A DNA stretch of 64,000 nucleotides from JAIPDZ01 sp034522175 (lineage in GTDB: Bacteria; Desulfobacterota; DSM-4660; Desulfatiglandales; Desulfatiglandaceae), in contig JAXHLQ010000001.1 in assembly GCA_034522175.1 (NCBI GenBank), forward strand, positions 3,658,001 through 3,722,000. Direction: 5' to 3'. Position 1 is the first letter of the stretch; each line of letters opens with the position of its first letter. Shown piece after piece: positions 47,592 to 57,261 of this stretch. The notes beneath the pieces are model-generated. The model did not search any database. It was not told the DNA's origin and was given only the letters and a program-made list of their open reading frames with translations. The position numbers and the translations under genes were made by a program.

Positions 47592-49448
47592 TTGAAAAGA
47601 TCCAATTTCGACCCCGTGTCAGTGGATGTCCTCAGCAGGCAGGTAAAGATTGCCGCGCTTTGCGTTTTGATTGCCTTCGGCATGTTGATCATACGGCTGT
47701 GGTACCTTCAGATTGTAAAGGGATCGGTTTATCGTTCCAAATCCGAGTACAATCGCATTCGTCTCGAGGATGTGGTGCCGTTTCGAGGCATGATCTATGA
47801 CAGAAACGGCAAGACCCTGGTGAAAAATCGGCCCTCCTATAACCTCTACGTCATACCGGAGGAGGTCCAGGATTCGCAGGCGTTGTTAGAACGGCTGTCG
47901 GCGTTGAGCGGTATTGACCCCAAAGAAGCAGCCGAAAAATTGAGTCAAGGGGCAAAGCATTATCCCTTCAAACCCGTATGTCTCAAGAGAGATATCTCTC
48001 GGGACCAACTGGCACGGATTGAAACCCACATGTATGATTTGGCCGGTGTGATGATCAAGGTGAAACCACAGCGGCACTACTGTTATGGAGAACTCGCATC
48101 ACACCTTCTGGGATACCTCGGAGAGATCAGTGAAGAACAGCTCAGGAGCGGGCGATACAAAGACAATAAGGCCGGGGATGTGATTGGAAAGACCGGCATA
48201 GAACGCCGATGGCAGTCGGACCTCAATGGCAGGCGTGGCGGGGCACAGGTGGAGGTGGACGCCGCCGGGCGACGGATCCGGCTGATTTCCCGGAAGCCTG
48301 CGGTGTCGGGGTATGACATCGGGCTGACCATCGACAAAACCCTCCAGGATCAGGCGGAAAGGGCCCTGGAAGGAAACCATGGTGCCATCGTGGCCATGGA
48401 TCCCATGAACGGCGAGGTTCTGGCGATGGCCAGCAATCCGTCCTATGACCCCAACGTGTTCATCAAGGGGATGGACCACCTCACCTGGCGGCGTATATCC
48501 CTTTCCAAGGCGTTTCCCATGCAAAACAGGGCCTTGACCGGTCAATACCCACCGGGATCCGTGTTCAAGATTGTGGTCGCCCTGGCCGGGCTTCAGGAGG
48601 GTGTGATTACGCCGGAGGATGAGTTTTACTGCAGCGGAACCTTCTCTCTCGGGAAATACCGTTACCGTTGCTGGAAGCGGTACGGCCATGGACATGTGAA
48701 TCTTATGCGGGCCCTCATCGAGTCCTGTGATGTCTATTTTTACAACCTGGGTAAAAAGCTGGGCGTGGATAAGATTGCCTTCTATGCCAAGCAGCTGGGT
48801 CTCGGGAAACCCACAGGAATCGGTCTTGAAAACGAAAAAAGCGGCCTGATTCCCACCCGGGAATGGAAAAAAAGACGGTGGGGGGTTTCGTGGCAGACTG
48901 GGGAGACCATTTCTACCGCCATTGGACAGAGTTTTGTGCTGGTGACGCCGATCCAAATGGCGGTATTGATGTCCGCGGTGTTTAACGGGGGAACCATTTA
49001 TAAGCCCCAGGTGACGCGATGGGTCAGGAAAGCCGACGGCGAGGCGGTTTTCGAGATGTCCCCTGAGGCAAAGGAAAAGCTGAACATCAAACCGCCCTAT
49101 CTCGAGATGGTGAAGGAGGCCCTCCAGGGGGTGGTGAACGGTCCACACGGCACCGGTTCCAAGGCAAGGCTCAAGAATATAAGTGTGGCGGGCAAGACGG
49201 GCACGGCCCAGGTGGTGGCCATGGGCGATGACAGCAAGAGACAAGATGAGGCCGACATCCCCTGGAAATACCGGGACCATGCCTGGTTTGTTGCGGTGGC
49301 CCCGGTGGGGGATCCGAAGATCGCTGTGGCGGTGTTGGTGGAGCATGGCGGGCACGGTGGAAGCGCCGCCGCACCCATTGCCAAGGGCCTGATCGAGACC
49401 TATCTCGATAAGGGCAAGGCGGGTGAGGAAAAGGCGTGTAACCCATGA
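47592..49448 (+). CDS. mrdA: Penicillin-binding protein 2 (elongasome transpeptidase)
   Basis: 618 residues, intact, TTG start. TM helix (IAALCVLIAFGMLIIRLWYL), PBP dimerisation domain with the RGMIYDRNGK motif, and transpeptidase domain: catalytic Ser in YPPGSVFKIVVAL, SxD in ESCDVYFYNLGKK, KTG in VAGKTGTAQV. Cross-links side-wall peptidoglycan with RodA. Confidence 0.95.
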   Translation: MKRSNFDPVSVDVLSRQVKIAALCVLIAFGMLIIRLWYLQIVKGSVYRSKSEYNRIRLEDVVPFRGMIYDRNGKTLVKNRPSYNLYVIPEEVQDSQALLERLSALSGIDPKEAAEKLSQGAKHYPFKPVCLKRDISRDQLARIETHMYDLAGVMIKVKPQRHYCYGELASHLLGYLGEISEEQLRSGRYKDNKAGDVIGKTGIERRWQSDLNGRRGGAQVEVDAAGRRIRLISRKPAVSGYDIGLTIDKTLQDQAERALEGNHGAIVAMDPMNGEVLAMASNPSYDPNVFIKGMDHLTWRRISLSKAFPMQNRALTGQYPPGSVFKIVVALAGLQEGVITPEDEFYCSGTFSLGKYRYRCWKRYGHGHVNLMRALIESCDVYFYNLGKKLGVDKIAFYAKQLGLGKPTGIGLENEKSGLIPTREWKKRRWGVSWQTGETISTAIGQSFVLVTPIQMAVLMSAVFNGGTIYKPQVTRWVRKADGEAVFEMSPEAKEKLNIKPPYLEMVKEALQGVVNGPHGTGSKARLKNISVAGKTGTAQVVAMGDDSKRQDEADIPWKYRDHAWFVAVAPVGDPKIAVAVLVEHGGHGGSAAAPIAKGLIETYLDKGKAGEEKACNP

Positions 49449-49466
49449 GTGCCGTCCTGGGAAAAG

Positions 49467-50591
49467 ATGATTGATCGCAGGTTGATTAAGAATTTCGATT
49501 GGGTATTGCTCCTGCTGCTCCTTATTCTGGCGGGTATCAGTCTCCTTAACCTCTACAGCGCCACCTATGCCATACGGGATGTGGGTGGCGCCAAAATCTT
49601 CATGAAACAGATCTATTGGTTTCTGATCGGTTTTGCCGTTCTTTTGGCGTTCACCACCTTTAATTATTACAAACTGGAACGACTGGCCTATCCAGCCTAC
49701 TTCACTGCCGTTGCCCTTCTCGTCGTTGTACTGCTGACAGGGAAGATTACCTCCGGTTCTCAGCGATGGCTGCATCTCGGGTCTGTCTCGTTTCAGCCTT
49801 CGGAGTTTGCAAAGATCGCCGTGGTGCTGGTGCTCGCCAGGTTTTTCAGCGAAAAGGGAGGATATCAGGCCTACCGCCTCAGGGATCTCTGGCAGCCGTT
49901 CTTGATGATCGCTGTGCCCTTCGCGCTGATCCTGAAAGAACCGGACCTGGGGAGTGCGCTTTTCATTGGCCTGGTATCCTTCTCCATGGTCCTCTTTGTG
50001 AAGGTTCACTGGAAATCCATATTGATCTTTTTTTTATCCTGTATGGCGGTGGCCCCCCTCATCTGGTTCAGGTTGAAGGAGTACCAGCAGATGCGAATCC
50101 TGACCTTTCTCAGCCCCGATATGGATCCTTTGGGCTCGGGATATCATATCAATCAGTCCAAGATCGCCATCGGATCGGGATGGCTGTGGGGAAAGGGCTT
50201 TCTAAACGGCACGCAGACCCGCCTCCACTTTCTGCCGGAGCAGCACACCGACTTTGCCTTTTCCGTGCTGGCCGAGGAGTGGGGGCTGGTGGGGGCAGTG
50301 GTTCTTTTGATGATTTACCTCTTTATGATCCTGTGGGGATTAAACATCGTGAAGAGTTCCAAAGAGAGGTTTGGGGCCATTCTGGGGTTTGGCATTGTGG
50401 CCATCGTTTTCTGGCAAGTGGTGATCAACGTGGGGATGGTGACCGGGCTTCTACCGGTGGTGGGCATCCCCCTCGCCCTTTTCAGCTACGGTGGGTCATC
50501 GCTGGTGACCACCATGGCGGTGCTGGGTCTCCTCATGAATATCAGTATGAGGCGCTTCATGTTTCAGGAGGATCAGGACAGGCTGTTTTAG
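49467..50591 (+). CDS. rodA: Rod shape-determining SEDS glycosyltransferase RodA
   Basis: Ten-helix SEDS protein that polymerises glycan strands. I prefer the ATG at 49467 (MIDRRLIKNFDWVLLLLLLI), which matches family N-termini. A GTG at 49449 would add six residues. Motifs: FQPSEFAKIAVVLVLARFF, KEPDLGSALF, LPEQHTDFAFSVLAEEWGL, and the C-terminal FSYGGSSLVTTM. Confidence 0.94.
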   Translation: MIDRRLIKNFDWVLLLLLLILAGISLLNLYSATYAIRDVGGAKIFMKQIYWFLIGFAVLLAFTTFNYYKLERLAYPAYFTAVALLVVVLLTGKITSGSQRWLHLGSVSFQPSEFAKIAVVLVLARFFSEKGGYQAYRLRDLWQPFLMIAVPFALILKEPDLGSALFIGLVSFSMVLFVKVHWKSILIFFLSCMAVAPLIWFRLKEYQQMRILTFLSPDMDPLGSGYHINQSKIAIGSGWLWGKGFLNGTQTRLHFLPEQHTDFAFSVLAEEWGLVGAVVLLMIYLFMILWGLNIVKSSKERFGAILGFGIVAIVFWQVVINVGMVTGLLPVVGIPLALFSYGGSSLVTTMAVLGLLMNISMRRFMFQEDQDRLF

Positions 50592-50708
50592 CGTTTCATC
50601 TTTGTCAATCGCCTGACGTTGGGTGGCGCGGCTGAAAATAAGCGCTTTTGGTTGCATGTGAATGGGGCCTGTGGTACGGTGCGTGGTTCGAAATGGGGGT
50701 AAGTGATC

Positions 50709-51131
50709 ATGATACAGAACAGCGAGATTTATGTGGAGACCACCTCAAAGACCGACGTTCTCGATCTTACACCCGAGGTGATGCGTGTGGTGCGTCGTGC
50801 TTCAGTTGATTCGGGTCACGTGACGTTATTTGTCCCAGGCTCAACCGCATCCCTCACCACCATTGAATTTGAAAGCGGGGCCGTTGCCGACTTGAAGGCC
50901 GCCATCGAGCGAATGGCCCCTCAAGCGATGGTTTATGCCCATAATGAGCGTTGGGGAGATGGCAACGGCTACGCCCATGTGCGGGCGGCCGTCCTTGGTC
51001 CGTCCCTCCACATCCCCATCGTGGATGGCGCCCTGACCCTTGGCACCTGGCAGCAGATTGTACTGCTTGATTTCGATAATCGGCCCAGGAGCCGGCGCAT
51101 CATGGTACAAATAATAAAAGAAGATGGCTGA
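50709..51131 (+). CDS. YjbQ-family protein (UPF0047)
   Basis: 140 residues. The family pattern is clear: HVTLFVPGSTASLTTIEFES, AHNERWGDGNGYAHVRAAVL and the end LGTWQQIVLLDFDNRPRSRR. Members are reported to have weak thiamine-phosphate synthase activity, and the true role is unclear. A GTG lies 6 bases further upstream. Overlaps phoH by eight bases. Confidence 0.9.
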   Translation: MIQNSEIYVETTSKTDVLDLTPEVMRVVRRASVDSGHVTLFVPGSTASLTTIEFESGAVADLKAAIERMAPQAMVYAHNERWGDGNGYAHVRAAVLGPSLHIPIVDGALTLGTWQQIVLLDFDNRPRSRRIMVQIIKEDG

Positions 51132-52097
51132 AAAAAAGCTCAGTTTTCCCGATTATGAACGGGTTCAGGCCCTGTGCGGGGAGCAGAATGCACACCTCGA
51201 AGTGCTCAAGGATTTGACCGGCATTTCGGTGAACGTTCGAGGGAATGTGCTGCGCCTTCAGGGGGGGAGTGGGAGATTGATCTGGTAGAAAACGTTTTGA
51301 ATCAGCTTTACGGCCTGCTGGAGGCCGATTACCCGCTTTTTGCCAATGATGTGGGATACGCGGTGAGAATACTGAGCGGAGATCGCTCGGTGAAGCTGGA
51401 GAAGATATTCAAGGATGAGGTTTTTATCTCTTCAAAAAAACGCGTGATTACCCCCAAGACGGTCAATCAGAAAAATTACATCGACAGTATTAAACGATAC
51501 GATATCGTATTCGGGATCGGACCGGCGGGGACAGGTAAAACCTATCTCGCCATGGCCATGGCCGTTTCTGCTCTGATCAAAAAGGAGATGAATCGGGTCG
51601 TCCTGGCAAGGCCTGCGGTGGAGGCCGGGGAGCGGTTGGGCTTTCTTCCCGGGGATCTTTATGAGAAGGTCAACCCCTATCTGAGACCCTTATATGACGC
51701 GCTCCATGATATGATGCCTTTTGAAAACGCGTCCCGTCTCCTGGATCAGGGCATTATCGAAGTGGCCCCGCTCGCCTTTATGCGGGGGCGGACACTCAAC
51801 GATTCTTTTGTTATTCTGGATGAGGCCCAGAACGCGACCCCGGAACAGATGAAGATGTTTCTGACCCGCCTCGGCTTCAGTTCCAAGGCGGTGATCACGG
51901 GTGATGTCACCCAGACCGACCTGCCCGACGGCAAGACATCCGGGCTCATCGACGCCAGGGCCACGCTGGAGGGAATCGAGGGGATTCGGTTTGTCTATTT
52001 CTCCCGGGATGATGTGATTCGGCATCCCCTGGTCCAAGAGATTATCGACGCCTACGAACGGCTTGAAAAGAAAGCACCAATTCGCCCCGTGGCATAA
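51124..52097 (+). CDS. phoH: PhoH-like ATPase (one frameshift)
   Basis: About 324 residues. It starts MAEKKLSFPDYERVQALCGE at 51124, overlapping yjbQ. A G is missing from a run near 51270 (seven for eight), then WEIDLVENVLNQLYGLLEAD follows. Walker A GPAGTGKTYLAMAMAV, Walker B FVILDEAQNATPEQMKMFLT, sensor VITGDVTQTDLPDGKTSGL. It sits upstream of the 7TM-HD protein and ybeY, the common arrangement linked to rRNA maturation. Confidence 0.93.
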
Positions 52098-52105
52098 GGG
52101 GCCAT

Positions 52106-54518
52106 ATGAAATCGAATTTATTGGACAAGCGAAAAAAGATCCTGCTGAGTCGGCGAAGAGGACCCGCCAAAAAAGAGGGCGAGCCGCGGTCTTCATCAAA
52201 AATGGGGAAGCCATCGTCCATGATCTGGGCCCGTCCTGAGGCCGTGAGATGGTACATCCTCCTGGGCCTCAGCTTTATCATCGCTGTTCTTCTTTTCCCC
52301 AATATCCTCACCGTTCCGCGGTCCTATCATCTCGGAGATGTGGTGGATCGGGATATCAAGGCCTCAAGGGAGTTTCTCATTGAAAATAAGGAACTTACCG
52401 AAAAAAACCGTGAACAGGCGGTAAAGCAGGCCCTTTCCGTGTATGATTTTGATCCCGCTGCAACCGATGTGGTGTCCAGAATCAAGGAGGCATTTAAAGC
52501 AGGGAGAGAATACCTCGCCGCAGCTACGGCAACCCCCCCAAAGAACGAAGCGGACCCTGACGTCGAGAACGAGATTCAGACGGTATCGTTGGATACCTTC
52601 AAGAAACGGTTCTTTGACATCCTGGAGATTCCTTACGATGCTTCACTCATCGCGACCTTTCTCAAAAATGATTTTTCTCCCCAGGCCGAGGAATTGATTC
52701 TTGCCATGGACGGGCAGGTGTTTAAGCGCGGGGTGGTCGGTAATAAGGTGATGCTGATGAATCAGGCCGGTAAAGGGATCATGCTGCATGACATTCGAAG
52801 TGGTGAAGAGACCAAAGTCACCGATCTGGATCGCTTTTATGACGTAGAAGATGCCCGGGCCTTTGTCTATGGCAAAAGAGACTCGGTTTTATCCGCCCTG
52901 GCGCCCAGAGCCCTGGCGCTTGCGTCCCTGGATCTGGCCGCCGCCATGATTAAGCCCAACGTCACCTTCAACAAGCGGGAGACCAATTTACGGGTAGAGG
53001 AAGTTCGGCAATCGGTCAAACCTTTTTATTTCAAGGTCAAGAAGGGCGAGATGCTTATCCGGGAGGGGGAACGGGTCCAGAAAGAAGACCTGCTCAAACT
53101 CTCCGCACAGTATGAGTATCTGAAGCAAAAGGACGTGTTGAGCCGTGTCCCCGCCATGGCGGTGCTGTTTGGGTTGCTTCTTCTCATCATGTATCTGTCA
53201 GGCCTCGTCAGGAGCCGGTCCACCGACATTGAAATACGGGATCTGTTGTTTCTTTCGGGGACCCTTCTGATGACGTTTCTGATTGTTATCGCGGGCGATT
53301 TCGTAGCTCAGGAGCTGGCGAGAGGCTTTCATTATCTTCTCATCCCGGGCCCTGTTGTTTGCCATACCCGTTGCCAGCGGGGCCATGCTCATTGCCATCT
53401 TTCACGGGATCGGTGTCGCGGCCAGTTTCTCCCTGATCATTTCGGTGCTGGCAGCCCTCGTGGTCGACGGGCGGATTGAATTCTTTGTTTATTTTTTCAT
53501 CAGCTCTCTCATTGGTGCCTCCGGGGTAAAGGTGTACCGGGAGCGGGGAATTTTTATCAAAGCCGGGCTCAAGGTGGGGTTGTGCAATGTCATCATGGCC
53601 CTGTGCATCGAAGCCCTTTACGGCTCGCTGTTCACGGTCGAGGCGATATTGGCCTTTGGTGCCGCGCTCCTCGGGGGCATCCTCGTGGGTGTGCTGTCCA
53701 CTGGAATCCTCCCGTTGATTGAAATGTCCTTTGGTTTCACGACGGACGTGAAACTCCTGGAACTGGCTAGCCTGGACCAGCCCCTGTTGCGCGAACTGAT
53801 GGTCCAGGCACCGGGGACTTACCACCACAGCGTCATCGTGAGCAACATGGTCGAGGCTTCCGCACGGGCCATCAATGCCAATCCGCTTCTCGCCAAGGTG
53901 GCGGCCTATTACCATGATATCGGAAAAATGCGAAAGCCGCTTTACTTCATCGAGAATCAGGTCGGCCAGGACAATAAACATGAAAAGCTGGCGCCCTCCA
54001 TGAGCAGCCTGATTCTGATTTCCCATGTGAAGGATGGGGTGGATCTGGCCAGGGAATACAAACTGGGTCGGGAGATTATCGATATCATCGGACAGCATCA
54101 CGGCCGATCACTGATCACCTATTTCTACGAGAAGGCAAAGACACAGGGGGAGAAAAAGGGCGGCAAATCGAGCCAGGTTAAGGAAGAGAACTTTCGATAT
54201 CCGGGCCCCAAACCCCAGAGCAAGGAAGCTGCTCTGGTCATGCTGGCGGATGGGGTGGAGGCGGCGTCCAAGACCCTGCGGGATCCGACTGGTGCTCGAA
54301 TTCAGGGTCTGGTCCAGAAGATGATCAAAAAGGCGTTTTCAGACGGGCAACTGGATGAGTGCGAATTGACCTTGAAAGATCTGCATGAAATTGCGAAGAG
54401 TTTTAACAAGACCTTGAGCGGTATTTTTCACCATCGCATTGATTATCCGGAGGTGGGGGGGGCCGGGGTGCCGACGCGTCAGGGGGATCCGATAAATCGG
54501 AAAAGAAGGGCGCTCTGA
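52106..54518 (+). CDS. 7TM-HD phosphohydrolase, PgpH/YqfF-like (one frameshift)
   Basis: About 803 residues: TM1 (YILLGLSFIIAVLLF), a large extracytoplasmic 7TMR-HDED domain, a bundle of membrane helices and a C-terminal HD domain with APGTYHHSVIVSNMVEASAR and AKVAAYYHDIGKMRKPLYF. Gram-positive homologues degrade cyclic di-AMP. Whether this one does is not shown here. A one-base break near 53352 separates the fifth or sixth helix from the rest. Confidence 0.9.
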
Positions 54519-54530
54519 AAAAGGGGGAGA

Positions 54531-54986
54531 ATGGATATACAGGTAAACGGCCATCAGGGGGACCCGCGGATAAAAATCAGGATGGTACGGCGGAAGCTGA
54601 AGGCGATCTTAAACGACTTGGGCTGTCGTGACAGGGAGTTGAGTGTGCTTTTTGTGGATGACGAGGAAATGACCCGATTGAACCACCGTTACCTGAGGAG
54701 AGAAGGCTCGACCAATGTCATCGCGTTTCCCATGATTGAAAAAGGCGCGCTTAAAAGTGATGAGGCCGGTTTTGAATCGCTGATGCTGGGGGATGTGGTG
54801 GTTTGTACGGATACGGCGGCACGGGAGGCGGAAGCCGCTGGTGTCAGTGTTGAAGAGGTGGTGGACCGCCTGTTGATTCACGGTATTCTCCATCTTTTGG
54901 GATATGAGCATGAAGCATCTGAAAAAGATGCGATGATGATGGAGGAGGAGGAACATCGTCTGAGGGGAATGGTGAGGGAGGTGTAG
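54531..54986 (+). CDS. ybeY: Endoribonuclease YbeY
   Basis: 151 residues. The metal-binding motif HGILHLLGYEHEASE (H-x3-H-x5-H) and SVLFVDDEEMTRLNHRYLRR plus TNVIAFPM are diagnostic. It processes 16S rRNA 3' ends. Follows the 7TM-HD gene by 12 bases. Confidence 0.94.
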   Translation: MDIQVNGHQGDPRIKIRMVRRKLKAILNDLGCRDRELSVLFVDDEEMTRLNHRYLRREGSTNVIAFPMIEKGALKSDEAGFESLMLGDVVVCTDTAAREAEAAGVSVEEVVDRLLIHGILHLLGYEHEASEKDAMMMEEEEHRLRGMVREV

Positions 54987-54990
54987 CTTT

Positions 54991-55710
54991 ATGGCACGAT
55001 TATCCGTGAATGTCGACCATGTGGCCACGGTGCGGCAGGCCAGAGGCATCAACAGCCCCGATCCCGTATTTGCCGCCGGTCTGGCGGAACTGGCGGGTGC
55101 GGAGGGGATTATCTGTCATCTGCGGGAAGACCGCCGGCACATCAACGACAGGGACGTTGAGCTGCTCCGACAGACCGTAAAGACCCGGCTCAATCTTGAG
55201 ATGGCGGCGGTGGAGGAGATGGTGGAGATCGCCCTGGCCCAGGAACCCGATCTGGTGACCCTGGTGCCGGAAAAAAGAGAAGAACTGACCACTGAAGGCG
55301 GGCTTGACGTGATTTCAAGACCCGCCCATTTTAAAGCGGTTGTGGGCCGTCTCCACGAAAAGGGGATCCAGGTGAGTTTTTTTGTGGATCCGCATCCAAA
55401 TCAGATCAAGACCGCCCATGAGTGCGGAGCCGATATCGTGGAAATCCATACCGGCCATTATTCGGAAGCGACGACCGAAGGGGAGGCTGTGGATCGTTTT
55501 AAGCGCATTGTGGCCGCGGTGGAGGCCGCACATGCACTGGAGCTGAGTATCAGCGCCGGTCACGGGCTCAACTATACGAACGTTATGCGGTTTCGGGTCC
55601 TGCCTCAGATCGAAGAGTACAGCATCGGGCACAGCATCGTGGCCATGGCCGTTTATGTGGGATTTGAAGCGGCGGTCAAAAAAATGATGGATCTGGTAAA
55701 GGACTTCTAA
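54991..55710 (+). CDS. pdxJ: Pyridoxine 5'-phosphate synthase PdxJ
   Basis: 239 residues, intact. It condenses 1-deoxyxylulose 5-phosphate with aminoacetone 3-phosphate. Motifs: ARLSVNVDHVATVRQARGI, CHLREDRRHINDRDVELLR, IEIHTGHYSEA (read VEIHTGHYSEA), SAGHGLNYTNV. Four bases after ybeY. Confidence 0.96.
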   Translation: MARLSVNVDHVATVRQARGINSPDPVFAAGLAELAGAEGIICHLREDRRHINDRDVELLRQTVKTRLNLEMAAVEEMVEIALAQEPDLVTLVPEKREELTTEGGLDVISRPAHFKAVVGRLHEKGIQVSFFVDPHPNQIKTAHECGADIVEIHTGHYSEATTEGEAVDRFKRIVAAVEAAHALELSISAGHGLNYTNVMRFRVLPQIEEYSIGHSIVAMAVYVGFEAAVKKMMDLVKDF

Positions 55711-55730
55711 TTGAGTACACTGCACCGAAT

Positions 55731-56108
55731 ATGATCTACGGTACCGGCGTTGATCTCATCAAGATAGAGCGGATGTCAGGGGTGGTGTCGAGGTGGGGAG
55801 ATCGATTTTTAAACCGGGTCTTCACGGCAGAAGAGATTCGGTTTTGTCGCGGGCGGCCGTCGCCCCACGAAGCATTTGCACTGCGGTTCGCTGCCAAAGA
55901 GGCCTTTTCCAAGGCCCTGGGTCTCGGTATGCGCCAAGGTGTCCGGTGGCGGGATATTGAGGTCTTCCACGACCCGGCGGGCAAACCCGGCTTGAAGCTC
56001 AGCGGCGTTTCTTGGCAGATTTGCCGGAGCAATGACATCAATGGAATTCATTTGAGCCTGTCGGATGATGGCGCATACGGGGTGGCTGTGGTGATTCTTG
56101 AGACGTGA
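55731..56108 (+). CDS. acpS: Holo-[acyl-carrier-protein] synthase AcpS
   Basis: 125 residues: MIYGTGVDLIKIERMSGVVS with the metal-binding D, and RFAAKEAFSKALGLGMRQGV with the second acidic site. It transfers phosphopantetheine to ACP. Paired with pdxJ as in many proteobacteria. Confidence 0.95.
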   Translation: MIYGTGVDLIKIERMSGVVSRWGDRFLNRVFTAEEIRFCRGRPSPHEAFALRFAAKEAFSKALGLGMRQGVRWRDIEVFHDPAGKPGLKLSGVSWQICRSNDINGIHLSLSDDGAYGVAVVILET

Positions 56109-56223
56109 GCAGGTTTCGGATTTTCCCGCTGAAGTCGGGATCTTCGACAGGTGCCATCAGCACCCACAAATACGACCGTGCAGCGGTTTCCCGCTTCGAT
56201 TTGAGAATTAACTTGAAACCGGC

Positions 56224-56264
56224 AATCCCGCCGTCGGCGGGATCTTCGCTTCGCTTCGACCAGC
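56224..56264. repeat. Single REP-like unit, related to 33561-33683
   Basis: AATCCCGCCGTCGGCGGGAT is followed by the same CTTCGCTTCGCTTCGACCAG tail as the units at 33.6 kb. A weaker partial unit (CCCGCTGAAGTCGGGATCTT) lies at about 56126-56147. Both are in the acpS to CBS-protein gap. Confidence 0.75.
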
Positions 56265-56321
56265 AACTTAAAAATTACACCAGAAGCATGAATTGCGATA
56301 TCAGACAGGAGATAAAAAAAG

Positions 56322-56774
56322 ATGACACTGAATGCCAGTGATATCATGACCACCGACATCATCACGGTGACAACGGAAACCCCCCTCAAGGAGCTGGCCA
56401 AGCTTCTGTATGATCATCATATCAATGGCGTGCCGGTGGTGGATGAGGAAGGGTCCCTGCTGGGGATTATCTGCGAGAGCGATCTCATTCGCAAAGACAA
56501 AAAGCTTCATATCCCGACGGTAATGGCGCTATTTGATGCGGTATTTTATCTCGAAAGGCCGGGGCGCCTCAAAGAGGAGATGGAACGGTTTAGTGCCACC
56601 ACGGTGGGGGATCTCTACACCAAGGATCCCGTCACCGTGGATGAAAGAACTCCTATTGAAGAGATCGCCACGCTGATGACCGAGAAGAAAATCTATACAC
56701 TCCCCGTGATGGACGGCGATCGTCTTGTGGGCATTATCGGTAAGGCGGATCTTTTAAGGACCTTTGACACGTGA
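56322..56774 (+). CDS. Tandem CBS-domain protein
   Basis: 150 residues made of two CBS motifs: MTLNASDIMTTDIITVTTET to GIICESDLIRKD, and TVGDLYTKDPVTVDERTPIE to IIGKADLLRTFD. CBS pairs bind adenine nucleotides. No enzymatic or channel domain is attached, so it is a stand-alone regulator of unknown target. Overlaps tsaE by four bases. Confidence 0.9.
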   Translation: MTLNASDIMTTDIITVTTETPLKELAKLLYDHHINGVPVVDEEGSLLGIICESDLIRKDKKLHIPTVMALFDAVFYLERPGRLKEEMERFSATTVGDLYTKDPVTVDERTPIEEIATLMTEKKIYTLPVMDGDRLVGIIGKADLLRTFDT

Positions 56775-57256
56775 CAGACAGCCGATTCCGTCACAAAAGC
56801 CTCAGTGCAGATGACACGATTCAAATAGCCCGGAAGCTGGGGGCACGCCTCGGTCCCGGAGATTTTATCGCGCTTTCCGGAGAGCTGGGAAGCGGTAAGA
56901 CGTGGTTCACGAAAGGTCTGGCCCTGGGGCTGGGGGTTTCACCCGACACCGTCGTGACCAGTCCCTCTTTCGCCCTCATGAACGCCTATGAGGGAAGATT
57001 GACGCTATACCACATGGATGTGTATCGGCTGGAAGCGGTGTCGGATTTCCTCGACACCGGTCTTGAAGAATATTTTGGTGGGGAAGGTGTGGTGGCCATG
57101 GAATGGGCGGATCGCTGGCCAGACATTCTGCCCGACTGGTCGATTCAGGTGAAGCTTTCAGTTCTGGATGAAGCCTCCCGGGAAATCACCATGGCCGGAC
57201 ATCACGTCCGGGCGGTACAACTCATAGAGAAAATAAAAGAAGAACTGGAGCGGTAA
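56771..57256 (+). CDS. tsaE: tRNA t6A biosynthesis ATPase TsaE
   Basis: 161 residues from GTG 56771. Walker A ALSGELGSGKTWFTKGLALG, then TSPSFALMNAYEG and YHMDVYRLE, and EWADRWPDILP. It drives the TsaBD complex for threonylcarbamoyl-adenosine at position 37. tsaD lies 2 kb downstream. Confidence 0.94.
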   Translation: MTDSRFRHKSLSADDTIQIARKLGARLGPGDFIALSGELGSGKTWFTKGLALGLGVSPDTVVTSPSFALMNAYEGRLTLYHMDVYRLEAVSDFLDTGLEEYFGGEGVVAMEWADRWPDILPDWSIQVKLSVLDEASREITMAGHHVRAVQLIEKIKEELER

Positions 57257-57261
57257 CGATT

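Noticed and set aside
48099..50009. Very long antisense open frame (636 codons) opposite mrdA and rodA
   Set aside because: Both plus-strand genes are unmistakable and intact; the antisense frame has low-complexity His/Gly/Arg composition from GC-rich codon shadowing.
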